Positions 35,435 to 46,334 of a DNA stretch of 64,000 nucleotides are shown in pieces. The DNA lies in assembly GCF_900452415.1 (NCBI RefSeq), contig NZ_UGNX01000001.1, positions 3,720,001 to 3,784,000 of the forward strand, read 5' to 3'. Position 1 is the first letter of the stretch; every line of letters begins with the position of its first letter. This DNA comes from Legionella cincinnatiensis (GTDB lineage Bacteria > Pseudomonadota > Gammaproteobacteria > Legionellales > Legionellaceae). Below the pieces are notes generated by a model that saw only the letters and a list, made by a program, of their open reading frames with translations, searched no databases and was not told the origin of the DNA. The position numbers and the translations under genes are program-made.

Positions 35435-37453
35435 TTATCCTTGAATGCCATTATGACGTAATAAAGCATCAATAGTCGCAGCACGCCCCCTAAACGCTTT
35501 ATAAGCTTCCGCAGCTTTTTTGGAACTTCCTACTTCTAAAATATTATGTAAAAAGTCACGCCCTGTTTGCGGATTTAAAACACCTTCTTCTTCAAAGCGA
35601 GAAAAGGCATCGCTGGATAAAACCTCTGCCCAACTATAACTGTAATAACCTGCAGCATATCCACCGGCAAAAATATGGCTAAAGCTCTGTGGAAAACGAT
35701 TGTAAGGAACCAAAGGAACAACACAAGACTTAGAGCGCACGTCCGTTAAAATATCATTAACAAGTGAAGCTTGATTCGGAATATATTCTTTATGAATGCG
35801 AAAATCAAAAAGAGAAAACTCCATTTGTCTTAACATGGCCATTGCTGATTGAAAATTCTTTGCAGCAATGAGACGTTCGAAAAGAGAGTCAGGAAGAGGC
35901 TCGCCAGTATCTACATGAGCAGTTAAAGCAGCTAAACCACTTTTCTCCCAACACCAGTTTTCAAAAAATTGACTGGGTAACTCCACCGCATCCCACTCTA
36001 CACCATTAATCCCTGAAGCACCTAAGTAATCTACTTGAGTTAAGATGTGATGAAGGCAATGGCCAAATTCGTGGAATAAAGTAATGACTTCTTCATGAGA
36101 GAGCATTGCTGGCTTATTCGCTGTTGCCTTTGCAAAGTTACACGTCAAAGTTGCAATAGGTAGTTGTACGGTACCGTCTTCCAACCTTCTGCGGCTTTGT
36201 AAAGAATCCATCCATGCCCCACTGCGTTTATTAGGTCTGGAAAACAAATCTGTATAAATATAGCCGCGTACGTTATTATGCTCATCAACGATACAATAAC
36301 ATTGTACATCTTTATGCCACACATCCGTGCCCTTGATTTCCTCAATGGACATCCCATACAGTTTTTCGACAAGTTCGAACAAACCGCGCATCACGATTAA
36401 CTGGGGAAAATAAGGACGTAAGTCTTCTTGGGATAATGTAAATAACGCTTGTCTTCTTTTTTCAGTCAAATAACCTACGTCCCAGGGTTTTACAAGATTT
36501 AACTTAAATTGCTCCGCAGCAAATTGCTCCAATTGTTTAAACTCATTTTCACCTTGCTTATGGGCTCGCTTGACTAAATCCTGCATAAAATCCATAACTT
36601 GGTTGGTTGATTCCGCCATTTTTGTCGCTAAAGACAATTCAGCATAATTGCTAAAGCCTAAAAGCTGTGCTTCTTCATGGCGTAACGCTAAAATTTCTTG
36701 AATCAACGGTGTATTGTCATAGGTTCCAGCATTAGGTCCCTGATCTGAAGCCCTAGTGATATAAGCATGATACATTTCCTCTCGTAAACTACGATCTTCA
36801 GCATGAGTCATTACTGCATAATAACAAGGATATTCTAAGGTAAGTACAAACCCTTCAAGACCCTTCTCAACAGCCAGTTCTCTGGCTGTATTTAATGCAT
36901 GCTCAGGTACACCTACTAAGCGGGTGGAATCTTCAAGGTGCAAAGTAAATGCTTGAGTTGCATCTAAGATATTATGCTCAAATTGATTAGTTATTTCATT
37001 CAAACGTGTTTGGATCACCTCAAAACGCTTTTTGCGCTCTTTATCAAGAGCAACCCCAGATAATTCAAAATTACGCAAATTATCCGCAATCAGTTTTTGC
37101 TGTACGGGATTAAGTGTATGCTTATCGATTGATTTAATGGCCTCATATAACTCATGATTATGTCCCATTGCAGTTTCGTAAGCAGAGAGCAGCGGCAAAC
37201 AAGCATCATAACATTTGCGCAACTCAGGAGAATCCATGACTCCGTGTAAATGAGATAATGGAGCCCAGAAACGCTCTAGCTCATCATCCATATCCTCTAA
37301 AGGATACATTAAATTATCCCAGGTACAGTGAGGATTATCTTTGAGTAAGTGCTCTACTTGTTGTAAATGCTTTTTTAGCATCGCATCAAGATGAGACTGA
37401 AAATGAGTTACATCAATATGGTTAAACTGTGGTAATCCAACTGGTGCTGACAT
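35435..37453 (-). CDS. prlC: Oligopeptidase A (M3 metallopeptidase)
   Basis: This 672-residue protein is the usual length for PrlC/OpdA. The zinc site HEFGH is present in VITLFHEFGHCLHHIL, and the M3 C-terminal block appears as FAGGYAAGYYSYSWAEVL. It is a cytoplasmic peptidase that degrades signal peptides and short peptides. It lies about 110 bp downstream of ssrA on the same strand's upstream side and seems monocistronic. Confidence 0.95.
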   Translation of the reverse strand: MSAPVGLPQFNHIDVTHFQSHLDAMLKKHLQQVEHLLKDNPHCTWDNLMYPLEDMDDELERFWAPLSHLHGVMDSPELRKCYDACLPLLSAYETAMGHNHELYEAIKSIDKHTLNPVQQKLIADNLRNFELSGVALDKERKKRFEVIQTRLNEITNQFEHNILDATQAFTLHLEDSTRLVGVPEHALNTARELAVEKGLEGFVLTLEYPCYYAVMTHAEDRSLREEMYHAYITRASDQGPNAGTYDNTPLIQEILALRHEEAQLLGFSNYAELSLATKMAESTNQVMDFMQDLVKRAHKQGENEFKQLEQFAAEQFKLNLVKPWDVGYLTEKRRQALFTLSQEDLRPYFPQLIVMRGLFELVEKLYGMSIEEIKGTDVWHKDVQCYCIVDEHNNVRGYIYTDLFSRPNKRSGAWMDSLQSRRRLEDGTVQLPIATLTCNFAKATANKPAMLSHEEVITLFHEFGHCLHHILTQVDYLGASGINGVEWDAVELPSQFFENWCWEKSGLAALTAHVDTGEPLPDSLFERLIAAKNFQSAMAMLRQMEFSLFDFRIHKEYIPNQASLVNDILTDVRSKSCVVPLVPYNRFPQSFSHIFAGGYAAGYYSYSWAEVLSSDAFSRFEEEGVLNPQTGRDFLHNILEVGSSKKAAEAYKAFRGRAATIDALLRHNGIQG

Positions 37454-37569
37454 GCTTTACCTTCGAAAATAGATATAAAGTATTAAGCATAACATTCAAT
37501 TAATCATGCCTCTATACCTATAGGAAAGATTGTCTCCTGATCGCAATATATCTTAATAATTGGCGCTAA

Positions 37570-38874
37570 TTAGATAGAGCAACTTGATAACTGCTCTAAT
37601 ACCAAATCATGCTCAGACAGAAAAATGGGGTCTTTCTGTTCCTTCTTCGCAAAAAAACCTAGTTTGGGTAGTCCACCTTGTGGAATTACCAGAGCATCTT
37701 TCGGTCGGCACTCATCAATAATCTGAAATAACGCAAAATTTATAAAACAAACTGCAACCAAACAAACTGCACCAATCGCAATAACAAACGGATTAAACGC
37801 CAATATTGGTAGAGCTACTGCCATTGATAGAAAAATAGCCGTAGTTGTCATCATATGTGAACCAAGTCGTAACCATTCAAAATCGAGTTGATTCTTTATG
37901 GTGTCAAGATGTGCTTCAATTTTTTTTCGTTCTGTCGAATTGCTTGTCTGCTTGAGCATCTCTTTGTATTGTTTTTGCAATTCATACAAACGACTTAATT
38001 CAATATAAGCTCGTGTTACAGAGAGAATAATATCAATTGCAAAACAGGTAATAGAGACATATATAGCAAATGGTGCTAATGCGCCTGTTAAAACAAATCG
38101 ATTAATAAGACCTGCCGTCATCCAAACACTATCATTACCTAATTCAAACCATCTGCGCTGCATTTGCGCATTAAAACGTACGCTTAAACCTAAAGACTTT
38201 TCTTCTTTGCTCATCCAAGGACCAGGCAAAGTATGTTTCACCAATAAAAAGAGATTTACTGACAGGCGGGGGATGAAAAAAAGCCATGCCAAATCCGCTA
38301 AAATGGGATCAGTATATTTATCCAGAATTTTGACAAAATTACGATAGGATTCAGAAACAGTACCAAGCGTAGCAATAACATCAAAAGCACGTTTAGAGCG
38401 AATAAATAACAACCGATATAAATTCAGAAAGACCGTTGTATTACGAACATCTTGCGAAAAAGAAGGATTGATTTTTAATTTTTTAGGATCACCAGACAAA
38501 GGTTTAATAATTTCTGCCAGTAATTCACGATATAACTTTTGTTGCTGGCGTAAACGTACTACTTCTCTTGGGACATCAAGATAGTACTGATATATATGCT
38601 CCAAGAGTTCAGCCATCATTAACGCAGTAATTAACTGCTCTTCTATTTCCTTTTGATTAACCAGTTGTTTGGATAGAAATTTTGCTCTTAGTTGTTGCCC
38701 CAATAAGCTGTACTCTAGACTAAGTACCAAATGAAGTGGGATTACTTTGCGATAAAAATCAGGGCCTAATTTTTTAATGCTTTCGGTAAAAATCCAATTT
38801 AATGGATTTTTCTCTACCTGAGAAAAAGGCAGCTCCGATAAAATATCTTGTAAGTGTCGAGTTATTGGGGTCAT
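37570..38874 (-). CDS. Membrane protein of unknown function
   Basis: I do not recognise this 434-residue protein. The N-terminal 240 residues are helical and soluble. Two hydrophobic regions follow: about 255-285 (LTGALAPFAIYVSITCFAID) and about 340-385 (two helices, including ALPILAFNPFVIAIGAVCLV). Between them is a probable coiled coil (residues 288-328, many Leu/Lys/Glu). Soluble domain, coiled coil and paired hairpin helices are common in Legionella effectors that reach host membranes, but no secretion evidence is visible. Confidence 0.6.
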   Translation of the reverse strand: MTPITRHLQDILSELPFSQVEKNPLNWIFTESIKKLGPDFYRKVIPLHLVLSLEYSLLGQQLRAKFLSKQLVNQKEIEEQLITALMMAELLEHIYQYYLDVPREVVRLRQQQKLYRELLAEIIKPLSGDPKKLKINPSFSQDVRNTTVFLNLYRLLFIRSKRAFDVIATLGTVSESYRNFVKILDKYTDPILADLAWLFFIPRLSVNLFLLVKHTLPGPWMSKEEKSLGLSVRFNAQMQRRWFELGNDSVWMTAGLINRFVLTGALAPFAIYVSITCFAIDIILSVTRAYIELSRLYELQKQYKEMLKQTSNSTERKKIEAHLDTIKNQLDFEWLRLGSHMMTTTAIFLSMAVALPILAFNPFVIAIGAVCLVAVCFINFALFQIIDECRPKDALVIPQGGLPKLGFFAKKEQKDPIFLSEHDLVLEQLSSCSI

Positions 38875-39327
38875 AATGCACTACAATGTACTTTGAAAAC
38901 AAAACAAGCATTTTATCTTGATCATTATTTTTTTGTCTATAAATAAATTTAAAAGTAAAAAATTAAACCTAAGTTTACATAAATTAAGTATAAAGAGATA
39001 ATAATATAAGCTATATCCTCTATATTTAATCAAAGAAATAAATAACGTGAACTCCAGAGTCGACTCAGGCCTCTAAGCCCAAACGAGCTTTGATAATAAT
39101 TGCCTTCTTTTCTCAAATTCCCATTAAATAGTGATCGCTAATTTATTTAGATCAAGCAAAAAGATGCTCTTGTTTCGCGGAGCCCTCCATAAATATGCTC
39201 ACAAAACAGAAAAATAGACCAATATAAATACTTTTTGCAAAATAATGGTTAAAAAATAACTTGTATTCTTGCTGATTTTTGTCTTCTGAGCGACAATAAT
39301 GCTCCCAAGTTACCGACAAGAGACCCC
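38875..39327. other. Intergenic region upstream of tkt
   Basis: These 453 bases between two divergent genes contain no convincing gene, RNA or repeat. They must carry the promoters of the membrane-protein gene and of the tkt-gap-pgk-pyk cluster. They are very AT-rich around 38930-39040; no riboswitch-like structure was recognised. Confidence 0.4.
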
Positions 39328-41319
39328 ATGAATCTTTGCAAAGAATTAGCTAACGCCATTCGCATTTTAAGTGTGGACGCAGTAGAACAAGCTCAGTCAG
39401 GCCATCCAGGAATGCCATTAGGGATGGCTGATATAGCGACTGTTTTATGGAAGAAATTTTTAAAACACAATCCACAAAATCCCCATTGGTTTAATCGTGA
39501 TCGTTTCGTCTTATCCAATGGACATGGCTCCATGCTCCTTTATTCATTACTTCATCTCACGGGTTATAATCTGTCTCTGGACGATCTGAAACATTTTCGT
39601 CAATTAAACTCAAAAACCCCAGGACACCCCGAGTTTGGCCATACACCAGGAGTCGAAACGACTACAGGCCCTTTAGGACAAGGGTTAGCAAATGCGGTGG
39701 GAATGGCTTTAGCCGAACGTGTTTTAGCGACTCACTTCAATCAGGATAATTTTAATCTTGTCGACCACCATACCTATACATTTGTGGGCGATGGTTGCTT
39801 GATGGAAGGTATTTCACATGAAGCATGTTCGTTAGCAGGTACTTTAGGCTTAGGAAAACTGATCGTTTTTTACGACAACAATGGTATTTCTATTGATGGT
39901 AAAATCGACTCTTGGTTTACTGACGATACAGCAACACGATTTAAGGCCTATCATTGGCAAGTCATTGAAGCAATAAATGGCCATGATATGGATGAGATTG
40001 AACAAGCCATTCTTAAAGCTCAAGCAAATACAACACAGCCTACATTAATTATCTGCAATACAGTAATTGGGTTAGGCTCTTCTGTTGCTGGGAGTGAGAA
40101 AGCCCATGGTTCAGCATTAGGTACAAAAGATGTTGCCAATGTCCGCGAATTTTTTAACTGGAAACATGAGCCTTTTGTGATCCCTGATTCCATTTATCAG
40201 CAATGGAACAATGTAGAACAAGGGCAAAAAGTCGAACAGCAATGGCTAATGCTGCTAAATCAATACCAGCAACATTATCCTCAAAAGCACGATGAATTTT
40301 TACGCCGCATCAATGGAGATCTTCCTGATGATTGGCAAAACCAAAGCCATGCATTTTTTGAACAATGCCGCAATAATGAGAAAGCCATTGCAACACGTAA
40401 AGCGTCACAACAATGCATCGAATATTTTGCACGGTTATTACCGGAAATGCTTGGTGGCTCAGCAGATTTAACAGGTTCGAATAATACGGACTGGTCAGGC
40501 AGTAAAGCAATTGTTGCCCACGATTACTCGGGTAATTATCTCTATTATGGGGTTCGCGAGTTCGCTATGGCTGCGATTATGAATGGTATAGCAGTACACG
40601 GAGGATTTATTCCTTATGGCGGAACATTCTTAGTCTTCGCAGATTATGCACGAAATGCCGTACGTTTAAGTGCGTTAATGAAACAGCGCGTCATTTATAT
40701 CTTTACACACGACTCTATTGGTTTAGGTGAGGATGGCCCAACCCATCAACCGATAGAGCATGCATCTATGTTACGAATGACTCCTGGAATGAGTGTATGG
40801 CGACCTGCAGATTTAATGGAAACTGCTGTTGCATGGCAATTTGCTTTGGAGCATCATAATGGGCCAACGTCTTTACTGCTTTCAAGACAAAACTTACCTG
40901 CATTGCCACATGGGGAAACAGCTGCTGAATTGATTAAAAAAGGTGGTTATATCATCAAAGATTGCGAGGGCACTCCTGACGCACTGTTGATCGCAACTGG
41001 ATCAGAAGTTCAATTAGCGATTGCTGCTGCCGAACAAGTGCAAACACAAGGATTGAAAGTGCGCGTAGTTTCTATGCCTTGTGCGGAACGATTTCTGGAG
41101 CAAGACCAAATTTATAAAAATCAGGTATTGCCACCAAATATCCGCATACGCATAGCAATTGAGGCAGCCAGTTCTGCCTATTGGTATCAATTTGTTGGTC
41201 TAGAAGGCACAGTAATAGGCTTGGATCGTTTTGGTGTATCTGCTCCTGCAGCCCAAGCATACCAATTCTTGGAAATTACTGTTGAGCGAATCGTTAAAAC
41301 TTTAAATACATTATTGTAG
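39328..41319 (+). CDS. tkt: Transketolase
   Basis: This 663-residue thiamine-diphosphate enzyme of the non-oxidative pentose phosphate pathway exchanges two-carbon units between sugar phosphates. Signatures are the N-terminal SGHPGMPLGMADIA, the ThDP/Mg motif GDGCLMEG, and the catalytic-domain block FTHDSIGLGEDGPTHQPIEH. Length is standard. It heads a tkt-gap-pgk-pyk cluster, a common gammaproteobacterial order. An imperfect hairpin lies between tkt and gap, so gap may be partly insulated from it. Confidence 0.97.
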   Translation: MNLCKELANAIRILSVDAVEQAQSGHPGMPLGMADIATVLWKKFLKHNPQNPHWFNRDRFVLSNGHGSMLLYSLLHLTGYNLSLDDLKHFRQLNSKTPGHPEFGHTPGVETTTGPLGQGLANAVGMALAERVLATHFNQDNFNLVDHHTYTFVGDGCLMEGISHEACSLAGTLGLGKLIVFYDNNGISIDGKIDSWFTDDTATRFKAYHWQVIEAINGHDMDEIEQAILKAQANTTQPTLIICNTVIGLGSSVAGSEKAHGSALGTKDVANVREFFNWKHEPFVIPDSIYQQWNNVEQGQKVEQQWLMLLNQYQQHYPQKHDEFLRRINGDLPDDWQNQSHAFFEQCRNNEKAIATRKASQQCIEYFARLLPEMLGGSADLTGSNNTDWSGSKAIVAHDYSGNYLYYGVREFAMAAIMNGIAVHGGFIPYGGTFLVFADYARNAVRLSALMKQRVIYIFTHDSIGLGEDGPTHQPIEHASMLRMTPGMSVWRPADLMETAVAWQFALEHHNGPTSLLLSRQNLPALPHGETAAELIKKGGYIIKDCEGTPDALLIATGSEVQLAIAAAEQVQTQGLKVRVVSMPCAERFLEQDQIYKNQVLPPNIRIRIAIEAASSAYWYQFVGLEGTVIGLDRFGVSAPAAQAYQFLEITVERIVKTLNTLL

Positions 41320-41333
41320 TCTGGGTAAAAGAT

Positions 41334-41378
41334 AAAGCCTTCACTTAGATTGTTCTCTAACTTCAAAAGTGAGGCTTT
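41334..41378 (+). terminator. Hairpin between tkt and gap
   Basis: AAAGCCTTCACTT pairs with AAGTGAGGCTTT with one bulged T; the loop is about 20 bases. The run after it is AATATT rather than a clean T tract, so it may be an attenuator or an mRNA processing/stability element rather than a strong terminator. Confidence 0.45.
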
Positions 41379-41448
41379 AATATTCCAGCAACAATAAACC
41401 TCTTGGAATAAAAGTAACTAGTTATTACTAAAATATTGGAGAAGTAAT

Positions 41449-42441
41449 ATGACAATACGTGTTGCGATTAATGGCTATGGCCGCATCGGTCGTTGTGTTT
41501 TAAGAGCAATTTTTGAATCCAAAAAACAAAACGAATTTGAAATCGTAGCCATCAATGATTTATCAGCGATTGATGTTACAGCACATCTAACCCGCTATGA
41601 CACCACACATGGACGCTTTGCTGCAGATGTAAGCATTGAAGGAGATATGTTAATTATCGATGGGCATGCGATTAAAATTATCGCTGAACGCAATCCTGCG
41701 AATCTTCCCTGGAAGGAGCTCAATATTGATTTAGTTTTAGAGTGTACGGGTTTCTTTACAGAACGCGAAAAAGCAATGCAACATATTGCTGCTGGTGCAA
41801 AAAAAGTATTAATTTCTGCTCCCGGAAAAAATGTTGATGCCACTATAGTATATGGAGTAAACCACCACACACTTAAATCATCTGATCTCATTGTTTCCAA
41901 TGCTTCTTGCACTACCAATTGTTTGGCACCAGTAGTAAAACCTTTAAATGATGCTTTAGGAATTGAATACGGCTTATTAAATACAGTCCATGCCTATACT
42001 AACGATCAAATGCTTTTAGACGGAAGTCATGAAGACCTGCGCCGAGCACGTGCTGCAGCTCACTCAATTATTCCGACAAAAACAGGCGCTGCTGCTGCAG
42101 TAGGATTAGTATTACCTGAACTCGCTGGTAAACTCGATGGCTTTGCAATGCGTGTTCCAGTGCTTAATGTTTCAGTGATTGATTTAACCTTTACTGCAAA
42201 GCGCGAAACAACGGCAAAAGAAGTCAATGATATTGTCCGTCAAGCAAAAAATCGCATTTTGCAAATCAATGATGATCCTTTAGTATCATGCGATTTTAAC
42301 CATAATCCAGCATCTGCTATTTTTGATACCACCCAAACTAAAGTGTTTGGCAATCTGGTGAAAATAGTCGCTTGGTATGATAACGAATGGGGTTTTTCTA
42401 ATCGTATGCTTGATACAGCACAGCAAATGATGAGTTGCTAA
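41449..42441 (+). CDS. gap: Glyceraldehyde-3-phosphate dehydrogenase, type I
   Basis: This 330-residue enzyme has the Rossmann motif INGYGRIGR at the N-terminus and the active-site SNASCTTNC with the nucleophilic Cys. It converts glyceraldehyde-3-phosphate to 1,3-bisphosphoglycerate with NAD. The C-terminal [14 protein letters not shown] is typical. GGAG lies seven bases before the start, and pgk follows after 20 bp, so gap-pgk-pyk form one transcript. Confidence 0.97.
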   Translation: MTIRVAINGYGRIGRCVLRAIFESKKQNEFEIVAINDLSAIDVTAHLTRYDTTHGRFAADVSIEGDMLIIDGHAIKIIAERNPANLPWKELNIDLVLECTGFFTEREKAMQHIAAGAKKVLISAPGKNVDATIVYGVNHHTLKSSDLIVSNASCTTNCLAPVVKPLNDALGIEYGLLNTVHAYTNDQMLLDGSHEDLRRARAAAHSIIPTKTGAAAAVGLVLPELAGKLDGFAMRVPVLNVSVIDLTFTAKRETTAKEVNDIVRQAKNRILQINDDPLVSCDFNHNPASAIFDTTQTKVFGNLVKIVAWYDNEWGFSNRMLDTAQQMMSC

Positions 42442-42461
42442 CCCCGATTTGGAGATAACTA

Positions 42462-43652
42462 ATGAACCTGATACAAATGAGCGATATAGACCTGTCAGGA
42501 AAACGGGTGCTAATTCGAGAGGATCTAAATGTCCCCATTAAAGAAGGGATTATTACCAGTGACCAGCGATTACAGGCCGCTTTACCTACTTTGGAAACTG
42601 CTTTAGCTGCTGGCGCTGCAGTCATGGTTCTGTCTCATTTAGGTCGTCCTGAAGAAGGAAAATTTGAAAGACGTTTTTCCATGCAGCCCATAGCAGAATA
42701 CTTAAGTGAACACTTAAATTATCCTGTTCGTTTCGAAAGTCATTATCTCAATGGTATCGATGTAAAACCAGGTGAGTTGGTTGTCTGTGAAAACGTACGC
42801 TTTAATGTTGGCGAAAAAAGTAATGATGAGCAACTTGCTAAAAAACTTGCTCATCTTTGTGACATTTTTGTGATGGATGCTTTTGGAACCGCGCATCGTG
42901 CTCAAGCATCCACATATGGAGTGGCTCAGTATGCGCCGATTGCGGTTGCAGGCCCATTACTAGTGAGAGAGCTTCACGCCATAGATAAAGCACTTGAAGC
43001 ACCACAAAAACCTATTGTTGCGATTGTAGGTGGTGCTAAAGTTTCCTCCAAACTCAGCTTATTACGACAATTAGTAAATCTTGTTGATTATTTAATTCCT
43101 GGTGGAGGAATAGCAAATACATTTCTCAAAGCACAAGGATTTGAAATAGGTGTTTCTCTTTATGAAGAGAATTTACTGGATGAAGCACGCGAAATTCTCC
43201 AATTAGCCAAAGCAAAAGGTTGCCATATCCCCTTACCCACTGATGTTGTAGTAGGGAAGTCATTCAGTGAATTGTGCCCTGCCTATAACAAATCACTGCA
43301 CAATGTCGCATCTGATGACATGATTCTCGATATTGGGCCTATGACGGTGAGTGAATACGTTGATATCATCAATAAAGCCAAAACCATTATTTGGAATGGA
43401 CCAGTAGGCGTCTTCGAGTTTGCTCAATTTGCCTATGGTACTCGAGCGTTAGCAATAGCAATTGCTGAAAGCGACGCATTTTCCATTGCTGGTGGTGGTG
43501 ATACATTGGCGGCAATTGATCTCTATGATCTCAATCAACAGATTTCCTATATTTCCACCGGAGGTGGGGCATTTCTGGAGTGTTTGGAAGGAAAAACCTT
43601 ACCAGCTGTTGCCATTTTGCAGGAGCGTGCTAAAGATGTTACGCCAAACTAA
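42462..43652 (+). CDS. pgk: Phosphoglycerate kinase
   Basis: This 396-residue enzyme transfers phosphate between 1,3-bisphosphoglycerate and ADP. Motifs are [13 protein letters not shown] near the N-terminus, [21 protein letters not shown] and the C-terminal [15 protein letters not shown]-binding segment. GGAG seven bases upstream supports the ATG at 42462. The 3' end overlaps pyk by 17 bp, giving translational coupling. Confidence 0.97.
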   Translation: MNLIQMSDIDLSGKRVLIREDLNVPIKEGIITSDQRLQAALPTLETALAAGAAVMVLSHLGRPEEGKFERRFSMQPIAEYLSEHLNYPVRFESHYLNGIDVKPGELVVCENVRFNVGEKSNDEQLAKKLAHLCDIFVMDAFGTAHRAQASTYGVAQYAPIAVAGPLLVRELHAIDKALEAPQKPIVAIVGGAKVSSKLSLLRQLVNLVDYLIPGGGIANTFLKAQGFEIGVSLYEENLLDEAREILQLAKAKGCHIPLPTDVVVGKSFSELCPAYNKSLHNVASDDMILDIGPMTVSEYVDIINKAKTIIWNGPVGVFEFAQFAYGTRALAIAIAESDAFSIAGGGDTLAAIDLYDLNQQISYISTGGGAFLECLEGKTLPAVAILQERAKDVTPN

Positions 43653-45054
43653 AATTGTTGCTACTCTAGGACCATCCAGTAGTGATCCAACGAAACTTCG
43701 CGCTATGTTAACTGCTGGTGTTGATGTAGTCCGAATTAATTTTTCTCATGCAGATGCATCTGCGTTACAACTTATTGCCTTAGTTCGACAAATAAGTGAA
43801 GAATTACATCACCCCTTAGCAGTAATGGCCGATTTACAAGGGCCTAAAATTCGCATTGGACGTTTCAAGAATAAATCAATTACGTTGGTTGAAGGCCAAA
43901 CTTTTACTTTGGATTGTAATACTCCAGAGCTATTAGGTGATACTAATGAAGTTTCTATCGCATATCCAAATCTATCTCGTGAGTTGGCTCTCGGAGATCA
44001 TTTACTGCTTAATGATGGATTGGTTGAATTGGAAGTAACAACAATTACTGACTCTAAAATTCACTGTATCGTTATCGAAGGGGGAATATTAAGTGATCTA
44101 AAAGGGTTAAACAGAAAAGGTGGTGGATTGGCAGCAAGGACGATGACCGATAAAGACAAACGCGATTTACACACTGCCATAGAAGCAGAGGTAGATTACA
44201 TTAGTCTATCTTTTGTAAAAGATGCCCAAGACATTAGGCATACTCGTGCACTTATGAATGAGTTTGGAAAAAAAATACCCATTATTGCAAAGATCGAGCG
44301 TACTGAGGCTTTGGAATATTTAACAGAAATTATTCAAGAAGCGGATGCAATCATGGTAGCACGAGGCGATTTAGGTGTTGAAGTAGGCGCAGCCGAAGTG
44401 CCTGCCATCCAAAAGCATATTATTGGAGAAGCACGCCGTTTGGATAAAGTGGTTATTACTGCCACGCAAATGATGGAGTCAATGATTAACAACCCGCAAC
44501 CCACTCGCGCGGAAGTCTCCGATGTTGCCAATGCCATACTGGATGGAACCGATGCGGTCATGTTATCTGCAGAAACAGCTAGTGGCCAATTTCCAATCAA
44601 AGTGATATCCATGGTCAATAAAATCTGTTTAAGCGCAGAAAAGCATGCCAGTTTTTATTACCATAATAAGGAAGAATCTTGCCACTATAAACGTGCGGAT
44701 CAAGCGATTGCCATGGCCACAATGCATGCCGCAAATCACTTTCCCATCCAGGCCATTATTACCTTAACCGAATCAGGGGATACCGCATTATGGATATCAA
44801 GACAACAAAGTACCGTTCCTATTATCGCTGTCTCTGCTAATAAACGAACAATCGGCCGCTTGTGTCTTGCGCATAATGTTTTTCCTGTGTTCATGAATTA
44901 TCATCTGTTCTTATCCGAAACCTTAAATCAAGAAGTAATAAATGAGCTAATTAAGCGAGGACATCTTGAGAAAAAAGGATTTATTTTATTAACAAGAGGT
45001 CGAATCATTGGTACAGCTGGAGGAACAAACAGTATGGAGATTATCCAACTATAG
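43636..45054 (+). CDS. pyk: Pyruvate kinase
   Basis: This 472-residue pyruvate kinase starts [20 protein letters not shown] lies ten bases upstream. The frame extends further back into pgk, but that part has no similarity to the family. Signatures are [20 protein letters not shown], the catalytic [11 protein letters not shown], and [10 protein letters not shown] with TQMMESMI. It completes the lower glycolytic cluster. Regulation (AMP or sugar phosphates) cannot be read from sequence. Confidence 0.96.
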   Translation: MLRQTKIVATLGPSSSDPTKLRAMLTAGVDVVRINFSHADASALQLIALVRQISEELHHPLAVMADLQGPKIRIGRFKNKSITLVEGQTFTLDCNTPELLGDTNEVSIAYPNLSRELALGDHLLLNDGLVELEVTTITDSKIHCIVIEGGILSDLKGLNRKGGGLAARTMTDKDKRDLHTAIEAEVDYISLSFVKDAQDIRHTRALMNEFGKKIPIIAKIERTEALEYLTEIIQEADAIMVARGDLGVEVGAAEVPAIQKHIIGEARRLDKVVITATQMMESMINNPQPTRAEVSDVANAILDGTDAVMLSAETASGQFPIKVISMVNKICLSAEKHASFYYHNKEESCHYKRADQAIAMATMHAANHFPIQAIITLTESGDTALWISRQQSTVPIIAVSANKRTIGRLCLAHNVFPVFMNYHLFLSETLNQEVINELIKRGHLEKKGFILLTRGRIIGTAGGTNSMEIIQL

Positions 45055-45107
45055 TTTATAATAAGCTTACAATGTAATCACTTCTCTCTTGAGGTTATCA
45101 TTTATTT

Positions 45108-45178
45108 GCGGGTGTAGTTCAATGGTAGAACTTCAGCTTCCCAAGCTGATAGCGTGGGTTCGATTCCCATCACCCGCT
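45108..45178 (+). tRNA. tRNA-Gly (anticodon CCC)
   Basis: The acceptor stem GCGGGTG pairs with CACCCGC, with discriminator T. The D-arm is GTTCAATGGTAGAAC, the anticodon stem TCAGC/GCTGA encloses loop TTCCCAA, and the T-arm is GTGGGTTCGATTCCCAT. CCA is not encoded. It lies 53 bp after pyk. Confidence 0.95.
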
Positions 45179-45392
45179 CAATCTTTTATTTGCACTGTAA
45201 TTGCTTGAAAAAACACGCTTTGTAACTTCAAAAAATTTTTTTTGTCAATTCCTACATACCCATAGAGCCTCTTTTTTCAAGCTCAAATACCACCATTGTA
45301 AATATATTTCGCTCTGTTACACTGACAATGAGCTATGGACTTTTATGTATTACATAAAGCTCGATAATCTAGAATAATTTATGGAGAAATTA

Positions 45393-45881
45393 ATGAAAAA
45401 ATTATTAACCGGACTTTTGTTAACCTCGTTACCGATAATATCATTACCCTCTTTTGCAGAAGAAGCCAGTCTATTAGGCGTATTTAAAGGTAGTTTTGCC
45501 TATCAAATAGCTGGTGAATTTAATAGCACCGCATTTGGAGCTGGTAGGTTAACAGAAGTTGGGGTATTTTATGCTGATGGTAATGGCCATATAACAGCAA
45601 ATGGCCTTGCAAATATTGTTACTGCTGACCTATCTACTACATTATCTACAGGGGAAGCTACTTATTCCTGTACCTATAACGATACTGGAGCCCCCGTTCC
45701 TAGCATAGTGGTTGTTAACTGTACTCGTCATCAAGGTGGGTTACCCGATCAACAGGCAAGCTTTGCACTATCCATGGTGAATAGCTTTGGCCTTAACAAA
45801 CAAAAGACTGTAAAAATTGCCGCATTATCAGGCGGATCTTTTGGAACTGTTAATATAGTTGGCGAAGGATCTTCTAAATAA
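45393..45881 (+). CDS. Exported protein of unknown function
   Basis: This protein of about 162 residues has a clear Sec signal peptide (MKKLLTGLLLTSLPIISLPSFA, cleaved after Ala). The ATG at 45393 has GGAGA seven bases upstream; an earlier ATG at 45381 is possible. The mature part is rich in beta strands, with LLGVFKGSFAYQIAGEF, VFYADGNGHI and two cysteines that could form a disulfide. I do not recognise a family. It is likely periplasmic or secreted and appears monocistronic. Confidence 0.65.
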   Translation: MKKLLTGLLLTSLPIISLPSFAEEASLLGVFKGSFAYQIAGEFNSTAFGAGRLTEVGVFYADGNGHITANGLANIVTADLSTTLSTGEATYSCTYNDTGAPVPSIVVVNCTRHQGGLPDQQASFALSMVNSFGLNKQKTVKIAALSGGSFGTVNIVGEGSSK

Positions 45882-46334
45882 GCTCTTGGCGATTAACGGG
45901 ATCCAGGGATGCACTAAAACTCTGGATTCCGCAAAAACCCTTAGCGTTAATCACAAAAAATAGCCATGGCTTTTTGCAGACTGAGATCATCTAATTAAAT
46001 AGAGCCTTATACTCCTGTTAAAACATCAAGAGCATCTTCTCAATACGAACGGGGCCAGAGAGACACCGGAGGGAATAAAACCCTTATTCCCAGCTTTCGT
46101 TGCTTAATGATAATAAATCCCATTTTTTGTCATGAATCATCCACTCACATCATAAACAACACAACAAAGATAATTTAACATCTCTTGCAATTTATTTTCT
46201 CTAGTGAGAATAAATTATGATCATAATGTATTGACATATAAATATACTTCAAGTTATTTTCATGATTAATATGATTTCAAAATGGATAAATTGATTTTTT
46301 GATGGTGATTTTATAAATAAATTGAGGAGGGAGT
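45882..46334. other. Intergenic region with a nested inverted repeat
   Basis: No gene is seen in 453 bases. At about 45891-45950 CGGGATCCAG pairs with CTGGATTCCG, enclosed by GATTAACG and CGTTAATC, a possible cruciform or terminator of the exported-protein gene. Near 46230, TTGACA in a very AT-rich stretch may be part of the promoter of the next gene, but no good -10 box is found. Confidence 0.35.
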